Shown piece after piece: positions 9,144 through 18,015 of a DNA stretch of 64,000 nucleotides (position 1 is the stretch's first letter; every line of letters begins with the position of its first letter). The translations under genes were made by a program, and so were the position numbers. The stretch lies in NCBI GenBank assembly GCA_024742705.1, contig JANSXZ010000012.1, positions 1 through 64,000 of the forward strand, written 5' to 3'. Origin of the DNA: Paracoccaceae bacterium (GTDB lineage Bacteria; Pseudomonadota; Alphaproteobacteria; Rhodobacterales; Rhodobacteraceae). The notes beneath the pieces were generated by a model that searched no databases, had not been told where the DNA came from, and saw only the letters and a list, made by a program, of their open reading frames with translations.

Positions 9144-10111
9144 CCGCGCCGGCCAATATCGCCGCAGTCATCATCGGGCGCAACGAAGGCGCCCGTCTGG
9201 TCGCGGGCCTGGCATCTCTGAAAGGCCAGGTTGCGCGCATTGTCTATGTCGACAGCGGGTCGACCGACAACAGCCTCGAAGCGGCGCGCGCCGCCGGGGC
9301 GCAGGTGGTGGAACTGGATCTGGAGCAGCCTTTCACCGCCGCGCGGGCGCGCAACGCCGGCTTTGACGCGCTGGATCCGGTGCCCGAATTCGTCCAGTTC
9401 ATCGATGGCGACTGCATGCTCGAACCCGGCTGGATCGCCGCCGCGCTGGACGCGATGACATCCGTGGCCGATCTCGGCATCGTCACCGGGTGGCGTTCGG
9501 AGATTTACCCGGATGCCAGTGTCTACAACGGGCTGGCGGATTTCGAATGGCATCGACCGGCGGGTGACATCGAAGGCTGCGGCGGCGACATGATGGTGCG
9601 GGGCGCTGTGTTCGCGGCGGTCGGCGGGTTCAACCCTCGGGTGATCGCCGCCGAAGACGAGGAATTCTGCACCCGCGTGCGCAAGGCGGGCTGGCGGGTG
9701 CATCGGCTGCCAGAAGCCATGACGCGCCATGACGCCGACATGCTGCGGTTCGGGCAATGGTGGCAGCGCGCCATCCGAACCGGGCACGGCTTTGCCCAGG
9801 TCGGCGCGTTGCACCCGGAATACTTCGCCCGCGAACGCCAGCGCGTCTGGCTGTTCGGCGCGCTGTTGCCGGCCGTGGCCGTGGTTGCGGCGGTGGTGCA
9901 GCCGCTGGCCCTGCCGGTTGTGGCGCTGATCTATATGCTGTCTTACCTGCGCACCGTGCGCGGGGTCATGGCCGAAGGCCTCGACCTGCGCAGGGCGATG
10001 CATCAATCCGTTTTCCTCAGCCTGTCCAAGCTGCCCAATTTCTGGGGTCTGCTGACCTACCACTGGCGCGTGCTGCGCCGCCGCGACATGGCGATCATCG
10101 AATACAAGTGA
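9140..10111 (+). CDS. GT2-family glycosyltransferase with C-terminal membrane segments
   Basis: Family 2 (GT-A) glycosyltransferase of 323 residues. The N-terminal VIIGRNEGARL at 10-20 and VDSGSTDNS at 38-45 form the nucleotide-sugar pocket. FIDGDCML near 88-95 is the metal-binding DxD equivalent, and AAEDEEFCTRVRKAGW near 170 the acidic catalytic region. A hydrophobic stretch near residues 233-270 suggests one or two membrane helices, placing it at the inner face of the membrane. It begins inside the ATGA overlap with the GT4 gene and ends 10 bases before the fused oxidoreductase/SDR gene, in the middle of the glycan operon. Confidence 0.9.
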   Translation: MTAPANIAAVIIGRNEGARLVAGLASLKGQVARIVYVDSGSTDNSLEAARAAGAQVVELDLEQPFTAARARNAGFDALDPVPEFVQFIDGDCMLEPGWIAAALDAMTSVADLGIVTGWRSEIYPDASVYNGLADFEWHRPAGDIEGCGGDMMVRGAVFAAVGGFNPRVIAAEDEEFCTRVRKAGWRVHRLPEAMTRHDADMLRFGQWWQRAIRTGHGFAQVGALHPEYFARERQRVWLFGALLPAVAVVAAVVQPLALPVVALIYMLSYLRTVRGVMAEGLDLRRAMHQSVFLSLSKLPNFWGLLTYHWRVLRRRDMAIIEYK

Positions 10112-10121
10112 GACGAGAAAC

Positions 10122-12218
10122 ATGGTAAACACCCCCTTGCGCGCCGGCATCGTGGGCGCCGGATACATCGCCTCATGGCATGCCGATACCATCCGCCAGT
10201 TGCCGGGCGTCACGCTGGCGGCCGTCTGTGACATGTCGCCGGGCGCTGCGCAGGCACTGGCCGATGGCCATGGCGCCGAAGCCTATACCGATCTGGATGC
10301 GATGATCGCCAATGCCGGGCTGGACGCGGTGCACATCCTCACCCCGCCCGACAGCCACCGCAACCTTGCCGTTGCCTGCGCCGAGGCGGGATTGCATGTT
10401 CTGGTGGAAAAGCCGGTGGCTGTCTCTGCCGCCGAAACCGCCGAAATGGTGGCCGCGGGCCAAAAGGCCGACCGGTTGATGGCGGCGGGGCACAATTTTC
10501 TCGGAATGCCGGGCTATGAGCGGCTGAAACAGGCGGCGCGGTCGGGTGCTCTGGGCCGGGTTTCGACGGCCGAGATCAACTGGTGCTTTCCGCTGCCGCC
10601 GCTTCGGTCGGGGCCCTTCGGCCTGTGGCTGATGCGCGCGCCGCGCAACCTGCTGCTGGAGCTGGGGCCGCACCTGTTTGCCTTTGCCGTCGATCTGTTC
10701 GGCCCGGTCGAGGTGACGCATCTGGAACTGAGCAAGCCGATCGCCTTGCCGTGTGGCGAAACCCGGCATCAGGGCTGGCGCGTTCTGGCGCGGGCCGGCA
10801 ATGTGGACGTTACATTCAACATCTCGCTGGTTGAAACCGTCGATGACCGCAGCGTGGTCTTGCGCGGATCGAGCGCGCAGGCGCGGTTTGACTATGCCGC
10901 CGACACACTGGTGGTGCGGGGCGAAAACACCGCTGATCTGATCCTGAACCCGCTGGCCGCACAGCTTTCGCAAAGCTGGCAGCACCTGCGCGAAGGCACG
11001 GTGAATGCCGCGCGGCAGGTGCGGTCGCTGAACCGCAAGTCGCCCTATGGTCTCAGTTTTCTAGGCGCCATCGGCAGCTTTTACGACAGCATCGCGCGCG
11101 GCAGGCCGCTGGACGCGCGGTTTGACATGCTGACTGCGCAGGTTGTCATGCAGGGCATCGACGACGCATTGACGCGGTTGCCGTCGATGCCGGTGCCCGC
11201 GCGGCCCAAGGGCACGCCAAAGCCGACCGTCATGGTGATCGGAGGCACTGGATTCATCGGGCGCGCGCTGACCCGCGAACTGGTGGCGCGCGGCCACGAT
11301 GTGCGCGTTGTCAGCCGTGGCCGAAACGGCCCGTTCCCCGATCTGGCCGACCGCGTCGAAACCGTGGCCGTTTCGATGCGCGACACCGCCGGATTGGTGC
11401 GGGCGATGCAGGGGATCGATACGGTGTTCAACCTTGCGAAATCCATGGACAAGACCTGGCACGACGCGCTGGTCAACGATGTGGGCGTCAGTCTCGGAGT
11501 GGCCGAAGCCGCGCGGGACGCGGGCGTGCGCCGGCTGATCTATACCGGCACCATCGCTTCCTATGACATGTCGCGGACACTGGGGCGCATCACCGAAGAC
11601 ACCGGGTTTGCCCGCGATATGAGCGATCGCAACATGTATGCGCGATCCAAGGCGGAATGCGAACGGCGGCTGATGCAGATGCACCACGAGAAGGGGCTGC
11701 CTCTGGTGATCGCGCGGCCCGGCATCGTGGTGGGTGCCGGCGGGCCGTTGCAACACTGGGGCATCGGGCGGTGGCATGGCGCGGGCGCGGTGCGGATCTG
11801 GGGGCAGGGGCATAACGTTCTGCCCTTCGTCCTGATCGACGACGTGACCGATGGCCTGATCCGCATGATGCAGACCGAAGGTATCGAAGGGCAGTCCTAC
11901 AACCTTGTGGGCGATCCTATGATGTCGGCGCGCGATTACTTCGCCGCCATCCACCACCGGCTGGGCGCGCGGCTGAAGGTGACGCCGGGCTCGCTCATGA
12001 TGTTGTTTCTGGCCGACAGTGTGAAACATGTGCTGAAGGTCGGGCTGCTGCGCCGCAAGGGGCTGAGCCGGGCATCGCTGAAGGACTGGAAATCGCGCGC
12101 GCATTACACACGTTTCGACAATGCCAAACCCAAGGCCGATCTGGGATGGGCGCCCGAAACCGATCGTGGAAAGCTGATTGAAGGCGCCATCGGCGACGCC
12201 AATTTGTTCGGCTTTTGA
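10122..12218 (+). CDS. Fused Gfo/Idh/MocA oxidoreductase - SDR epimerase
   Basis: Two-domain enzyme of 698 residues. Residues 1 to about 350 are a Gfo/Idh/MocA oxidoreductase (AGIVGAGYIASWHA at 8-21; EKP at 96-98; ELGPHLFAFAVDLFGP near 185). After a Pro-rich linker (PVPARPKGTPKP near 357-368) comes an extended SDR: GGTGFIG at 374-380, YTGTIASYDMS near 483, Y506xxxK510 (MYARSK) and RPGIVVGAGGP near 531. Both catalytic signatures are intact, so both halves are likely active, probably on successive steps of one nucleotide-sugar pathway. The operon also holds the same two activities as separate genes (5864, 6979). ATG at 10122 follows GACGAGAAAC. Last clear member of the operon. Confidence 0.9.
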   Translation: MVNTPLRAGIVGAGYIASWHADTIRQLPGVTLAAVCDMSPGAAQALADGHGAEAYTDLDAMIANAGLDAVHILTPPDSHRNLAVACAEAGLHVLVEKPVAVSAAETAEMVAAGQKADRLMAAGHNFLGMPGYERLKQAARSGALGRVSTAEINWCFPLPPLRSGPFGLWLMRAPRNLLLELGPHLFAFAVDLFGPVEVTHLELSKPIALPCGETRHQGWRVLARAGNVDVTFNISLVETVDDRSVVLRGSSAQARFDYAADTLVVRGENTADLILNPLAAQLSQSWQHLREGTVNAARQVRSLNRKSPYGLSFLGAIGSFYDSIARGRPLDARFDMLTAQVVMQGIDDALTRLPSMPVPARPKGTPKPTVMVIGGTGFIGRALTRELVARGHDVRVVSRGRNGPFPDLADRVETVAVSMRDTAGLVRAMQGIDTVFNLAKSMDKTWHDALVNDVGVSLGVAEAARDAGVRRLIYTGTIASYDMSRTLGRITEDTGFARDMSDRNMYARSKAECERRLMQMHHEKGLPLVIARPGIVVGAGGPLQHWGIGRWHGAGAVRIWGQGHNVLPFVLIDDVTDGLIRMMQTEGIEGQSYNLVGDPMMSARDYFAAIHHRLGARLKVTPGSLMMLFLADSVKHVLKVGLLRRKGLSRASLKDWKSRAHYTRFDNAKPKADLGWAPETDRGKLIEGAIGDANLFGF

Positions 12219-12313
12219 ACAAAAGACCGCCCTATTTGTCGGTGATTGTTTCGCACAATACGGACACTGATCTTGATCGGACCCCGGCAGACGGGGCGGG
12301 GCGCGCGCGGACA

Positions 12314-12994
12314 ATGATGGACAGCCTGATCGAACTGGAAATCGCCAAACGTTCGGCGCCCCTGCTGAGGTTGTTGCAGGACAAGGGCTATGACATCCTT
12401 GCCCCCAGGGATTTTGCATCGATCCACGCGCTGGTCGCGCAAACCGGCCGCCCGTCGCAATCGCCGATGCTGTCGCTGGCGCGCAACGATTTTTCCCAGG
12501 GCGATGCCTTCTGGCTGTTCCTGATGCAGGACGGTGTCAGCGTGGGCGGATGCGCGGCGCGATACTTCGATCTGAAATCCGAAAGCCTCGACGCCTATCT
12601 GCGCCGCACCTCGCAGCAGCAGTATCAATGCGCCAACGATCCCATCGGGCGTATCGCCGCCCCGGTGGGCCGTGAAATGGGGGGCAAGATGATCTACATG
12701 GGCGAATTGCAGCTGCGCGATACCCACCGCGGGAACTTTGCGGTGGTTGGCGCCTTCGTGCGCCTGCTTCAGGCGATTTCGGCGATCAAATGGCCCGAGT
12801 TCGACTGGATGTACGCCCTCATCCCCCATGAACACCGCCGGATCATCCCGCACTATGGCTACAACCTGCAAATCCCGCAGGCGATCACCTGGCGCGAACC
12901 GGTGCCGGCGGGCCGCAAGAACTCACATATCCTTGCGGCGCTCAAGCGCAGCCATTTCGATCACATCTGGTCTCTGGACGAGGTCGCCGACTAG
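12314..12994 (+). CDS. Uncharacterised protein with GNAT-like features
   Basis: Soluble protein of 226 residues that I cannot assign with certainty. The middle resembles an acetyltransferase core: a beta segment LFLMQDGVSVGGCAARYFD, then MIYMGELQLRDTHRGNFAVV followed by a long helix, and ALIPHEHRRIIPHYGYN near the place where GNAT proteins have their C-terminal strand and helix. A strict acetyl-CoA P-loop (Q/RxxGxG/A) is not evident. The ATG at 12314 is preceded by a weak GGGGCGGGG. A TTG at 12215 overlapping the previous stop would add 33 residues of low-complexity character. It converges with the XRE regulator, the two stops overlapping by 4 bases. Confidence 0.6.
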   Translation: MMDSLIELEIAKRSAPLLRLLQDKGYDILAPRDFASIHALVAQTGRPSQSPMLSLARNDFSQGDAFWLFLMQDGVSVGGCAARYFDLKSESLDAYLRRTSQQQYQCANDPIGRIAAPVGREMGGKMIYMGELQLRDTHRGNFAVVGAFVRLLQAISAIKWPEFDWMYALIPHEHRRIIPHYGYNLQIPQAITWREPVPAGRKNSHILAALKRSHFDHIWSLDEVAD

Positions 12995-13707
12995 ATCAGC
13001 TTGGCGTGGACCAGCGTATAGCGGTTGCCGTTCTGATCGGTGACCGGGGCCATCACCCGGCGATACCGGTGCTGGATATGCGCGGATCCGATCCAGACAT
13101 CTATCGCCTCGTCGGAAACCTTGTAGGGCACGCGCTCCATTTCGGCGTGCGACGCGACAACCCTGTCGATCAGCGCGGGGTCGAATTTTTCGACCGTACG
13201 CATGAAATGATCCTCGCTTTCGATCTGAAAATGCCGTGTCGCCAGGCTGTTGCGCCCCAGCCGGTAGGGGCGCATTATGCGGTCGGTTCCGGCGACCGGA
13301 AAGAACAGATCCACCCGATCGCTGAGCGCGTCGAAATTGTGTAGGCGGTTGTTCTGTGTCGCCAGCCAATCGAGAACCTCGTCGGTGCCGACCTCGAAAC
13401 CGGCCCGCATCATCGCCATCTGTTCGCTGCGCAAGGCTTCGGTATAGGCCTGCGATGCGCGCTGGTGCAGGATCGAACGGCCTTCGTCAGACTGGATTGT
13501 CATCGCCGCCGAGTAATCCGAGAAATAGCTGAGCGGCACGTTGAGCACCCGCGAAAGTTGATCAACGGTGCGAATCGGTATCTCACGGTTGCGCTTGATC
13601 TGGGCGTTCAGGGTTTTGTAATTCACGCCGGCCTGTTTGCAAACGGACGAAAGGCTCTGGCCGCTCGAGTCGCACAGACGTTTGATTTTTTCCGCGACGC
13701 CGTTCAT
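12991..13707 (-). CDS. XRE-family transcriptional regulator with a C-terminal sensor-like domain
   Basis: Protein of 238 residues. Residues 1-63 form a lambda-repressor-like helix-turn-helix (AEKIKRLCDSSGQSLSSVCKQ, then NYKTLNAQIKRNREIPIRTV and LSRVLNVPLSYFSDY). The remaining 170 residues are a mixed alpha/beta domain of unknown family, with IMRPYRLGRNSLATRHF near 146 and a final beta pair RYTLVHAKLI; a PAS-like sensor is possible. I prefer the ATG at 13705-13707 over that at 13717-13719. A GGAG site lies 6 bases upstream of the former, and that site overlaps the latter. A 14-bp perfect palindrome sits just upstream. Convergent with the GNAT-like gene. Confidence 0.75.
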   Translation of the reverse strand: MNGVAEKIKRLCDSSGQSLSSVCKQAGVNYKTLNAQIKRNREIPIRTVDQLSRVLNVPLSYFSDYSAAMTIQSDEGRSILHQRASQAYTEALRSEQMAMMRAGFEVGTDEVLDWLATQNNRLHNFDALSDRVDLFFPVAGTDRIMRPYRLGRNSLATRHFQIESEDHFMRTVEKFDPALIDRVVASHAEMERVPYKVSDEAIDVWIGSAHIQHRYRRVMAPVTDQNGNRYTLVHAKLI

Positions 13708-13721
13708 TTCTGGCTCCATTG

Positions 13722-13735
13722 TCTACATATGTAGA
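13722..13735. promoter_or_regulatory. Palindrome upstream of the XRE gene, putative operator
   Basis: TCTACATATGTAGA is a perfect 14-bp palindrome, 14 bases upstream of the preferred XRE start codon and within the divergent space to the small gene at 13816. Lambda-repressor-type proteins usually bind such dyads and repress themselves. The assignment is inference from position and symmetry. Confidence 0.5.
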
Positions 13736-13815
13736 TACACTATCGACAAACGTTGACACAATCCGAAATCGTGCCATGTTTGTGATTGTCACGAACGAGA
13801 AGCGGGAGCGGGCGC

Positions 13816-14058
13816 ATGACCAGCAACAAGGAAACCGGCCTGTCCGACACTGAAGTCACCCTGATGCTGCTGCGCGCCATTCTCGATCAGAAGGATCCTA
13901 CGATACAGGCCGCGCTTATCAGCAAGCTGGGAAGCGGTGCAATGGCCGAACGCGCGGCGCACTGCATGCGCGAGATGAGCCTTGCGGGAATTTCCGAATT
14001 GCTGCGCGGGTCCGGGCCGGGGGTTCAGGCCCGAACCGTTCCGCCGCGCCTGAACTGA
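13816..14058 (+). CDS. Small uncharacterised protein
   Basis: Predicted soluble, mostly helical protein of 80 residues, starting MTSNKETGLSDTEVTLMLL and ending with a Pro/Arg-rich tail. I recognise no domain. It is preceded by GGGAGCGGGCGC, a plausible ribosome-binding site, and lies divergent from the XRE regulator, sharing the region with the palindrome at 13722. It may therefore be a target of that regulator. It converges with the DUF882 gene after a 6-base gap. The start could also be slightly upstream, but Arg/Ser-rich sequence there argues against it. Confidence 0.5.
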   Translation: MTSNKETGLSDTEVTLMLLRAILDQKDPTIQAALISKLGSGAMAERAAHCMREMSLAGISELLRGSGPGVQARTVPPRLN

Positions 14059-14064
14059 CGAGGT

Positions 14065-14634
14065 TCAGCCGCCCCAGGTGCGGACAGCCCCGCAATCCAT
14101 ATGCACGAAATCCGATCGCGAATATTTGCCCACCCCGCCCGCGCGGCAGGCCGCTGCCGCGCGGGCCATCTGCGCGACCGAACGCGAAGCCATCCGCAAA
14201 TCGGCCGCCTGGCCCTGCATGTGCAGCGAATTGCGTGCGACACCGCGCGACCGTGAGCGCAGCATCGCATTGGTGGCCGGGCTGCGATAGCCCGATAGAA
14301 GCATGTAGGGTTCGTTGACATCCATCAACCGGTGCGCAGCGGCCATGATGTCTATCGTGCGCAGGTCCATGCTGAACTTGTCGTCGGTGCGCCAGTCTCG
14401 CATGAAATGGTTGATTTCGCCAACGGCGTCGCGAATGTACTTGCCCTCGATCCAGTAGATCATGTCGATCCGTTCGCCGGTCCGCCCCGAGTACATGCGG
14501 ATGCGGCGTATGTCGCCCCCGCCGCGCAGGAAGCCTGCTGCATTTGCAAAGGTAGGCGCCGAGGTGAGCGCCGTAGCCGCGAACGCGCCCAACAAGGCAC
14601 GCCGGGTGAACCCCGTCGTCGTAGAATCTGCCAT
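14065..14634 (-). CDS. DUF882 / YcbK-type peptidase M15 family protein, Tat-exported
   Basis: Predicted periplasmic protein of 189 residues. The N-terminus has a twin-arginine signal (FTRRALLGAFAATALTSA, with ANA-A as a likely cleavage site near residue 33). The mature part matches the YcbK/DUF882 fold related to D,D-carboxypeptidase/hedgehog metallopeptidases. SGYRSPATNAMLR is followed by HMQGQAADLR (His and Asp metal ligands) and a final SDFVHMDCG (His ligand), so the zinc triad appears complete. Cell-wall peptide cleavage is the likely role. It is divergent from the L,D-transpeptidase gene at 14984, another peptidoglycan enzyme. ATG at 14632-14634 chosen because it places the RR motif 10 residues in. 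Confidence 0.85.
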   Translation of the reverse strand: MADSTTTGFTRRALLGAFAATALTSAPTFANAAGFLRGGGDIRRIRMYSGRTGERIDMIYWIEGKYIRDAVGEINHFMRDWRTDDKFSMDLRTIDIMAAAHRLMDVNEPYMLLSGYRSPATNAMLRSRSRGVARNSLHMQGQAADLRMASRSVAQMARAAAACRAGGVGKYSRSDFVHMDCGAVRTWGG

Positions 14635-14983
14635 CGTCTGCGTCGTCCCGTACGCTGTCGTTCCTGCCGGCACATGATGTTACATGCACCTTGGCCGCGG
14701 CCCGTGGGCCGCGCCCGGACATCCATCCCCAGATGTGTCACCAGCTATGACATATGGCGATTCTGAGGCCAAGACGTGATTTGTGCAACTTTTTTGAAAC
14801 AAGGATTTTAGGCGAATTTTTGCGCAGAGCGTCCGTGTTTACATGTCCTTAACGGTGCAAGGTGCACAAACGCATCAATCAGGAGGTGTCGAGGGCGGGC
14901 CAAGGGATTGTGAATGGACAAGGATCGCCGCACCGGGTGAATATGCACTCGGGTTTAACGTTCCGGATTTATGAGGGTTGTTC
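14635..14983. other. 349-bp divergent intergenic region between two cell-wall genes
   Basis: The only stretch over 300 bases without a gene. It must hold the promoters of the DUF882 gene (minus) and the L,D-transpeptidase (plus). It contains a palindrome, CGCGGCCC-GT-GGGCCGCG (14696-14713), and an AT-rich block at about 14780-14825 with TTGAAA at 14794-14799 but no convincing -10 box. A further TTAAC-containing block, GGGTTTAACGTTCC, lies about 30 bases upstream of the transpeptidase start. I see no RNA gene or small open frame I would defend. Confidence 0.4.
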
Positions 14984-16582
14984 ATGTTGCCGTCTTTGCG
15001 TCTTCCCGCGGTATTGCTTGCTGCGATGGTCCTTTTGATATCGGGCCTCGCGCCGGCGCAGGCGCAGGTCACCGCCTTCAAGCAGGCCGTCGCCGAAGCC
15101 GCGTCCGACGATCCCGACGTCGCGGCCTTCTACCGGCTGAACGGATATCAACCCATATGGACAGGTGCGGGAACCGCCGATCTGGAACGCCGGCGCGCGC
15201 TGATCGAGGCGCTCGCGGCATCGGAAAACCACGGCCTGCCGCGCGAACGCTATGCGCCCGACGCCTTGCTGGCGCGGATGCGCGATGCCCGCACCACCCG
15301 CGATCTGGGGCTGCTCGAGGTCGAGATCAGCCAGGTGTTCCTGGCCTACGCCCGCGATGTCCAGACCGGCATGATCACCCCCTCGCGCATCGACAAGGGC
15401 ATCGTGCGCGACGTGCCGTACCGCGACCGTGCCGCTTACCTCGTGGAGTTTGCAGATGCCGCGCCGGGCCAGTTCCTGCGCGCGTTGCCGCCCTCCACCC
15501 GCGAATACACCGGCCTGATGGTGCAGCGGCTCAAGCTCGAGCGGCTTCTCGCCCAGGGTGGTTGGGGCCCCGCTGTGCCCGCACGCAAACTGGAACCCGG
15601 CGATTCCGGGCCTGCAGTGATCGCGCTGCGCGACAGGCTGGTTGCTATGGGATACCTGCCGCGCAGTGCCGTGCGCACCTATGACAGTGGTGTCGAACAG
15701 GCGGTCCGGCGTTTTCAGGCGGCGCATGGGCTGGAACCCGACGGCGTCGCCGGCGCCGCAACGGTCGCCGAAATCAACATCGGCGTGGCCGAACGGCTGA
15801 AATCGGTACATGTGGCAATGGAGCGTGAGCGGTGGATGAATCGCGATCGCGGTGCCCGCCATGTTCTGGTGAACCTGACGGATTTCACCGCCCGGATCGT
15901 CGATCACGACCGCGTCACCTTTGAAACCCGTTCTGTCATCGGGCACCGCGATCTCGATCGTCGCACGCCCGAGTTTTCGGATGTGATGGAGCATATGGTC
16001 ATTAATCCCAGCTGGTATGTTCCGCGTTCGATCATCACCAAGGAATACCTGCCCAAGCTGCGTGCCAATCCCAACGCCGTAAGCCATCTGGAAATCACCG
16101 ACAGCCGCGGCCGCGTGGTGAACCGGGGCGCCGTGAACTTCGCCGCCTATTCGGCGCGGTCCTTCCCCTATTCGATGCGCCAGCCGCCCAGCAACCGGAA
16201 TGCGCTGGGGCTGGTCAAGTTCATGTTTCCGAACAAGCACAACATCTACCTGCACGACACGCCGGCGAAAAACCTGTTTCAGCGCGAGGTGCGGGCCTAT
16301 TCGCATGGCTGCATCCGCCTGAGCCAGCCGTTCGAATTCGCCTACGCCCTTCTGGCCCGCCAATCCGATGACCCCGAGGAGGCGTTTCATTCGGTTTTGC
16401 GCACGGGCCGCGAAACCCGTGTGGATCTGGAGCAGCCCGTTCCGGTGCACCTGATCTACCGCACTGCCTTCACATCGGCGAAGGGCGATCTGGAATTCCG
16501 CCGCGACATCTACGGCCGCGACGCCAAGATCTGGGAGGCGCTGCGCCAGCAGGGGGTGGCCCTGCGGGGCGTTCAGGGCTAA
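14984..16582 (+). CDS. L,D-transpeptidase with peptidoglycan-binding domain (YcbB type)
   Basis: Exported cell-wall cross-linking enzyme of 532 residues. It has a signal peptide ([22 protein letters not shown], cleavage near residue 26), then a helical scaffold. A peptidoglycan-binding repeat ([23 protein letters not shown] near 205-228, [17 protein letters not shown] near 240-256) is followed by the YkuD catalytic domain with HDTPAKNLF near 422-430 and SHGCIRL at 440-446; Cys443 is the nucleophile. Length and order match the YcbB/LdtD class that forms 3-3 cross-links between diaminopimelate residues. ATG at 14984 is preceded by TGAGGGTTGTTC; a TTG two codons upstream is possible. Divergent from the DUF882 gene; lpxD follows 40 bases later. 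Confidence 0.93.
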   Translation: MLPSLRLPAVLLAAMVLLISGLAPAQAQVTAFKQAVAEAASDDPDVAAFYRLNGYQPIWTGAGTADLERRRALIEALAASENHGLPRERYAPDALLARMRDARTTRDLGLLEVEISQVFLAYARDVQTGMITPSRIDKGIVRDVPYRDRAAYLVEFADAAPGQFLRALPPSTREYTGLMVQRLKLERLLAQGGWGPAVPARKLEPGDSGPAVIALRDRLVAMGYLPRSAVRTYDSGVEQAVRRFQAAHGLEPDGVAGAATVAEINIGVAERLKSVHVAMERERWMNRDRGARHVLVNLTDFTARIVDHDRVTFETRSVIGHRDLDRRTPEFSDVMEHMVINPSWYVPRSIITKEYLPKLRANPNAVSHLEITDSRGRVVNRGAVNFAAYSARSFPYSMRQPPSNRNALGLVKFMFPNKHNIYLHDTPAKNLFQREVRAYSHGCIRLSQPFEFAYALLARQSDDPEEAFHSVLRTGRETRVDLEQPVPVHLIYRTAFTSAKGDLEFRRDIYGRDAKIWEALRQQGVALRGVQG

Positions 16583-16622
16583 GCGTCATGGCCTGACGGA
16601 TCACTTCCCGGGAGGCTGGGCA

Positions 16623-17714
16623 ATGCCCCACACAATTCGTGAAATCGCCACCGCGCTGGGCGCACGGGCCGAAGGCGACCTCGACCTGCCGATCTCGGGC
16701 GCGGCTGAACCGGCAGATGCCGCGGCAACCGACCTGGCCCTCGCGATGTCACCAAAATACGCCGATGCTCTGGCACAGGGTGCTGCGCGTGCGGCGCTGA
16801 TGTGGCCGGGCGCCGACTGGCGCGGCTACGGTCTTGGGGCCGCTATCTTTCCCGCCCGGCCGCGCTATGCCATGGCCGGGCTTACCGCCGCGCTGGATCC
16901 CGGCCCGGGGTTCGCGCCGGGCATACATCCGTCGGCGGTGATCGATCCCGACGCGCGGCTGGACGAAAACGTGTCGGTCGGCCCGCTCAGCGTAATTGCC
17001 GCCGGCGCCCACATCGGCCCCGGATCGGTGATCGGGCCCATGTGCTTTGTCGGAAAGGACGCGCGGATCGGCGCGGCGGCGCTGCTGCGCGAAGGCGTGA
17101 CCGTGGCGGCGCGCGCCCGCATCGGGCAGCGCTTCATCGCCCAACCCGGCGTGCGCATCGGCAGCGACGGTTTTTCCTATGTCACGCCCGATGTCTCGGC
17201 CGCCGAAAAGGCCCGCGCGACGCTGGGTGACAGCGAGGGCGCGGCGGCCCAGAGCTATACCCGCATCCACTCGCTGGGCGGCGTCGAGATCGGCGACGAT
17301 GTCGAGATCGGCGCGAACTCCTGCATCGACAACGGCACCATCCGCGCCACGCGCATCGGCGACGGCACCAAGTTGGACAACCTGGTCCATATCGGCCACA
17401 ATGTGGTGATCGGGCGCGATTGCCTGCTGTGCGGGCAGGTCGGCATCGCCGGATCGGCGCGCATCGGCGACAATGTGGTGATGGCCGGCCAATGCGGTGT
17501 CTCGGACAACATCTTCGTTGGCAACGGGGTGGTCTGTGGCGGCGCGACGAAGCTGATGTCGAACGTGCCGGCCGGGCGTGTCATGCTGGGATATCCCGCC
17601 ACCCGGATGGATACGCAACTGGAAAGCTACAAGGCGCTGCGCCGCCTGCCTCGGGTTCTGCGCGATATCGCGGCGTTGCAAAAGGCGGTTTTCAAACCCG
17701 GCGAGAATGAATAA
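16623..17714 (+). CDS. lpxD: UDP-3-O-acylglucosamine N-acyltransferase
   Basis: Lipid A biosynthesis enzyme of 363 residues that adds the second 3-hydroxyacyl chain from acyl-ACP to UDP-3-O-acyl-glucosamine. An N-terminal uridine-binding domain (residues 1 to about 100) is followed by left-handed beta-helix hexapeptide repeats ([13 protein letters not shown] near 100 through [11 protein letters not shown] near 300). The catalytic histidine lies in LVHIGHNV (His259), and a C-terminal helical part ends the protein. It is usually found with lpxA/fabZ. Here it is instead followed by an acyl carrier protein and a ketoacyl synthase, the start of an acyl-chain module. Preceded by GGGAGGCTGGGCA. Confidence 0.95.
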   Translation: MPHTIREIATALGARAEGDLDLPISGAAEPADAAATDLALAMSPKYADALAQGAARAALMWPGADWRGYGLGAAIFPARPRYAMAGLTAALDPGPGFAPGIHPSAVIDPDARLDENVSVGPLSVIAAGAHIGPGSVIGPMCFVGKDARIGAAALLREGVTVAARARIGQRFIAQPGVRIGSDGFSYVTPDVSAAEKARATLGDSEGAAAQSYTRIHSLGGVEIGDDVEIGANSCIDNGTIRATRIGDGTKLDNLVHIGHNVVIGRDCLLCGQVGIAGSARIGDNVVMAGQCGVSDNIFVGNGVVCGGATKLMSNVPAGRVMLGYPATRMDTQLESYKALRRLPRVLRDIAALQKAVFKPGENE

Positions 17715-17745
17715 ACCACCGCCAAGTTTGGGCGAAAGGGGCGTC

Positions 17746-18003
17746 ATGACGGTTTCTGCGAAAGTCATCGAAATCATTGCCGAACAGGCCATGCTGGACC
17801 CCGCCGACATCACCCACGACAGTTCCTTGCAGGATCTCGGCATCGACTCGCTGGGCCTGGTCGAGAGTATATTCGCCATCGAAGAGGCGTTTGACATATC
17901 GGTACCGTTCAACGCCAACGATCCTTCCGACAGCGATTTCGACATCACCTCGGTGGCCTCGATCGTGGCCGGGATCGAGCGTTTGATCGCCGAACAGAAA
18001 TAG
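17746..18003 (+). CDS. Acyl carrier protein (specialised)
   Basis: Acyl carrier protein of 85 residues with the phosphopantetheine site at Ser35 in DLGIDSLGLVESIF. It differs from housekeeping AcpP in having an insertion rich in Asp/Ser/Asn (FNANDPSDSDFD, near 54-65) before the last helix. Located between lpxD and a KAS II-type synthase, it probably carries a specialised acyl chain, perhaps for lipid A, although the long-chain AcpXL sequence of rhizobia is not what is seen here. The ATG at 17746 is preceded by GAAAGGGGC. An upstream ATG at 17707 overlapping the lpxD stop would add 13 residues unlike any ACP N-terminus. Confidence 0.88.
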   Translation: MTVSAKVIEIIAEQAMLDPADITHDSSLQDLGIDSLGLVESIFAIEEAFDISVPFNANDPSDSDFDITSVASIVAGIERLIAEQK

Positions 18004-18015
18004 GACCGGGTGCCC

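Noticed and set aside
12215-12313. TTG start for the GNAT-like gene overlapping the preceding stop.
   Set aside because: The extra 33 residues look random and an ATG is available at 12314; kept only as an alternative.
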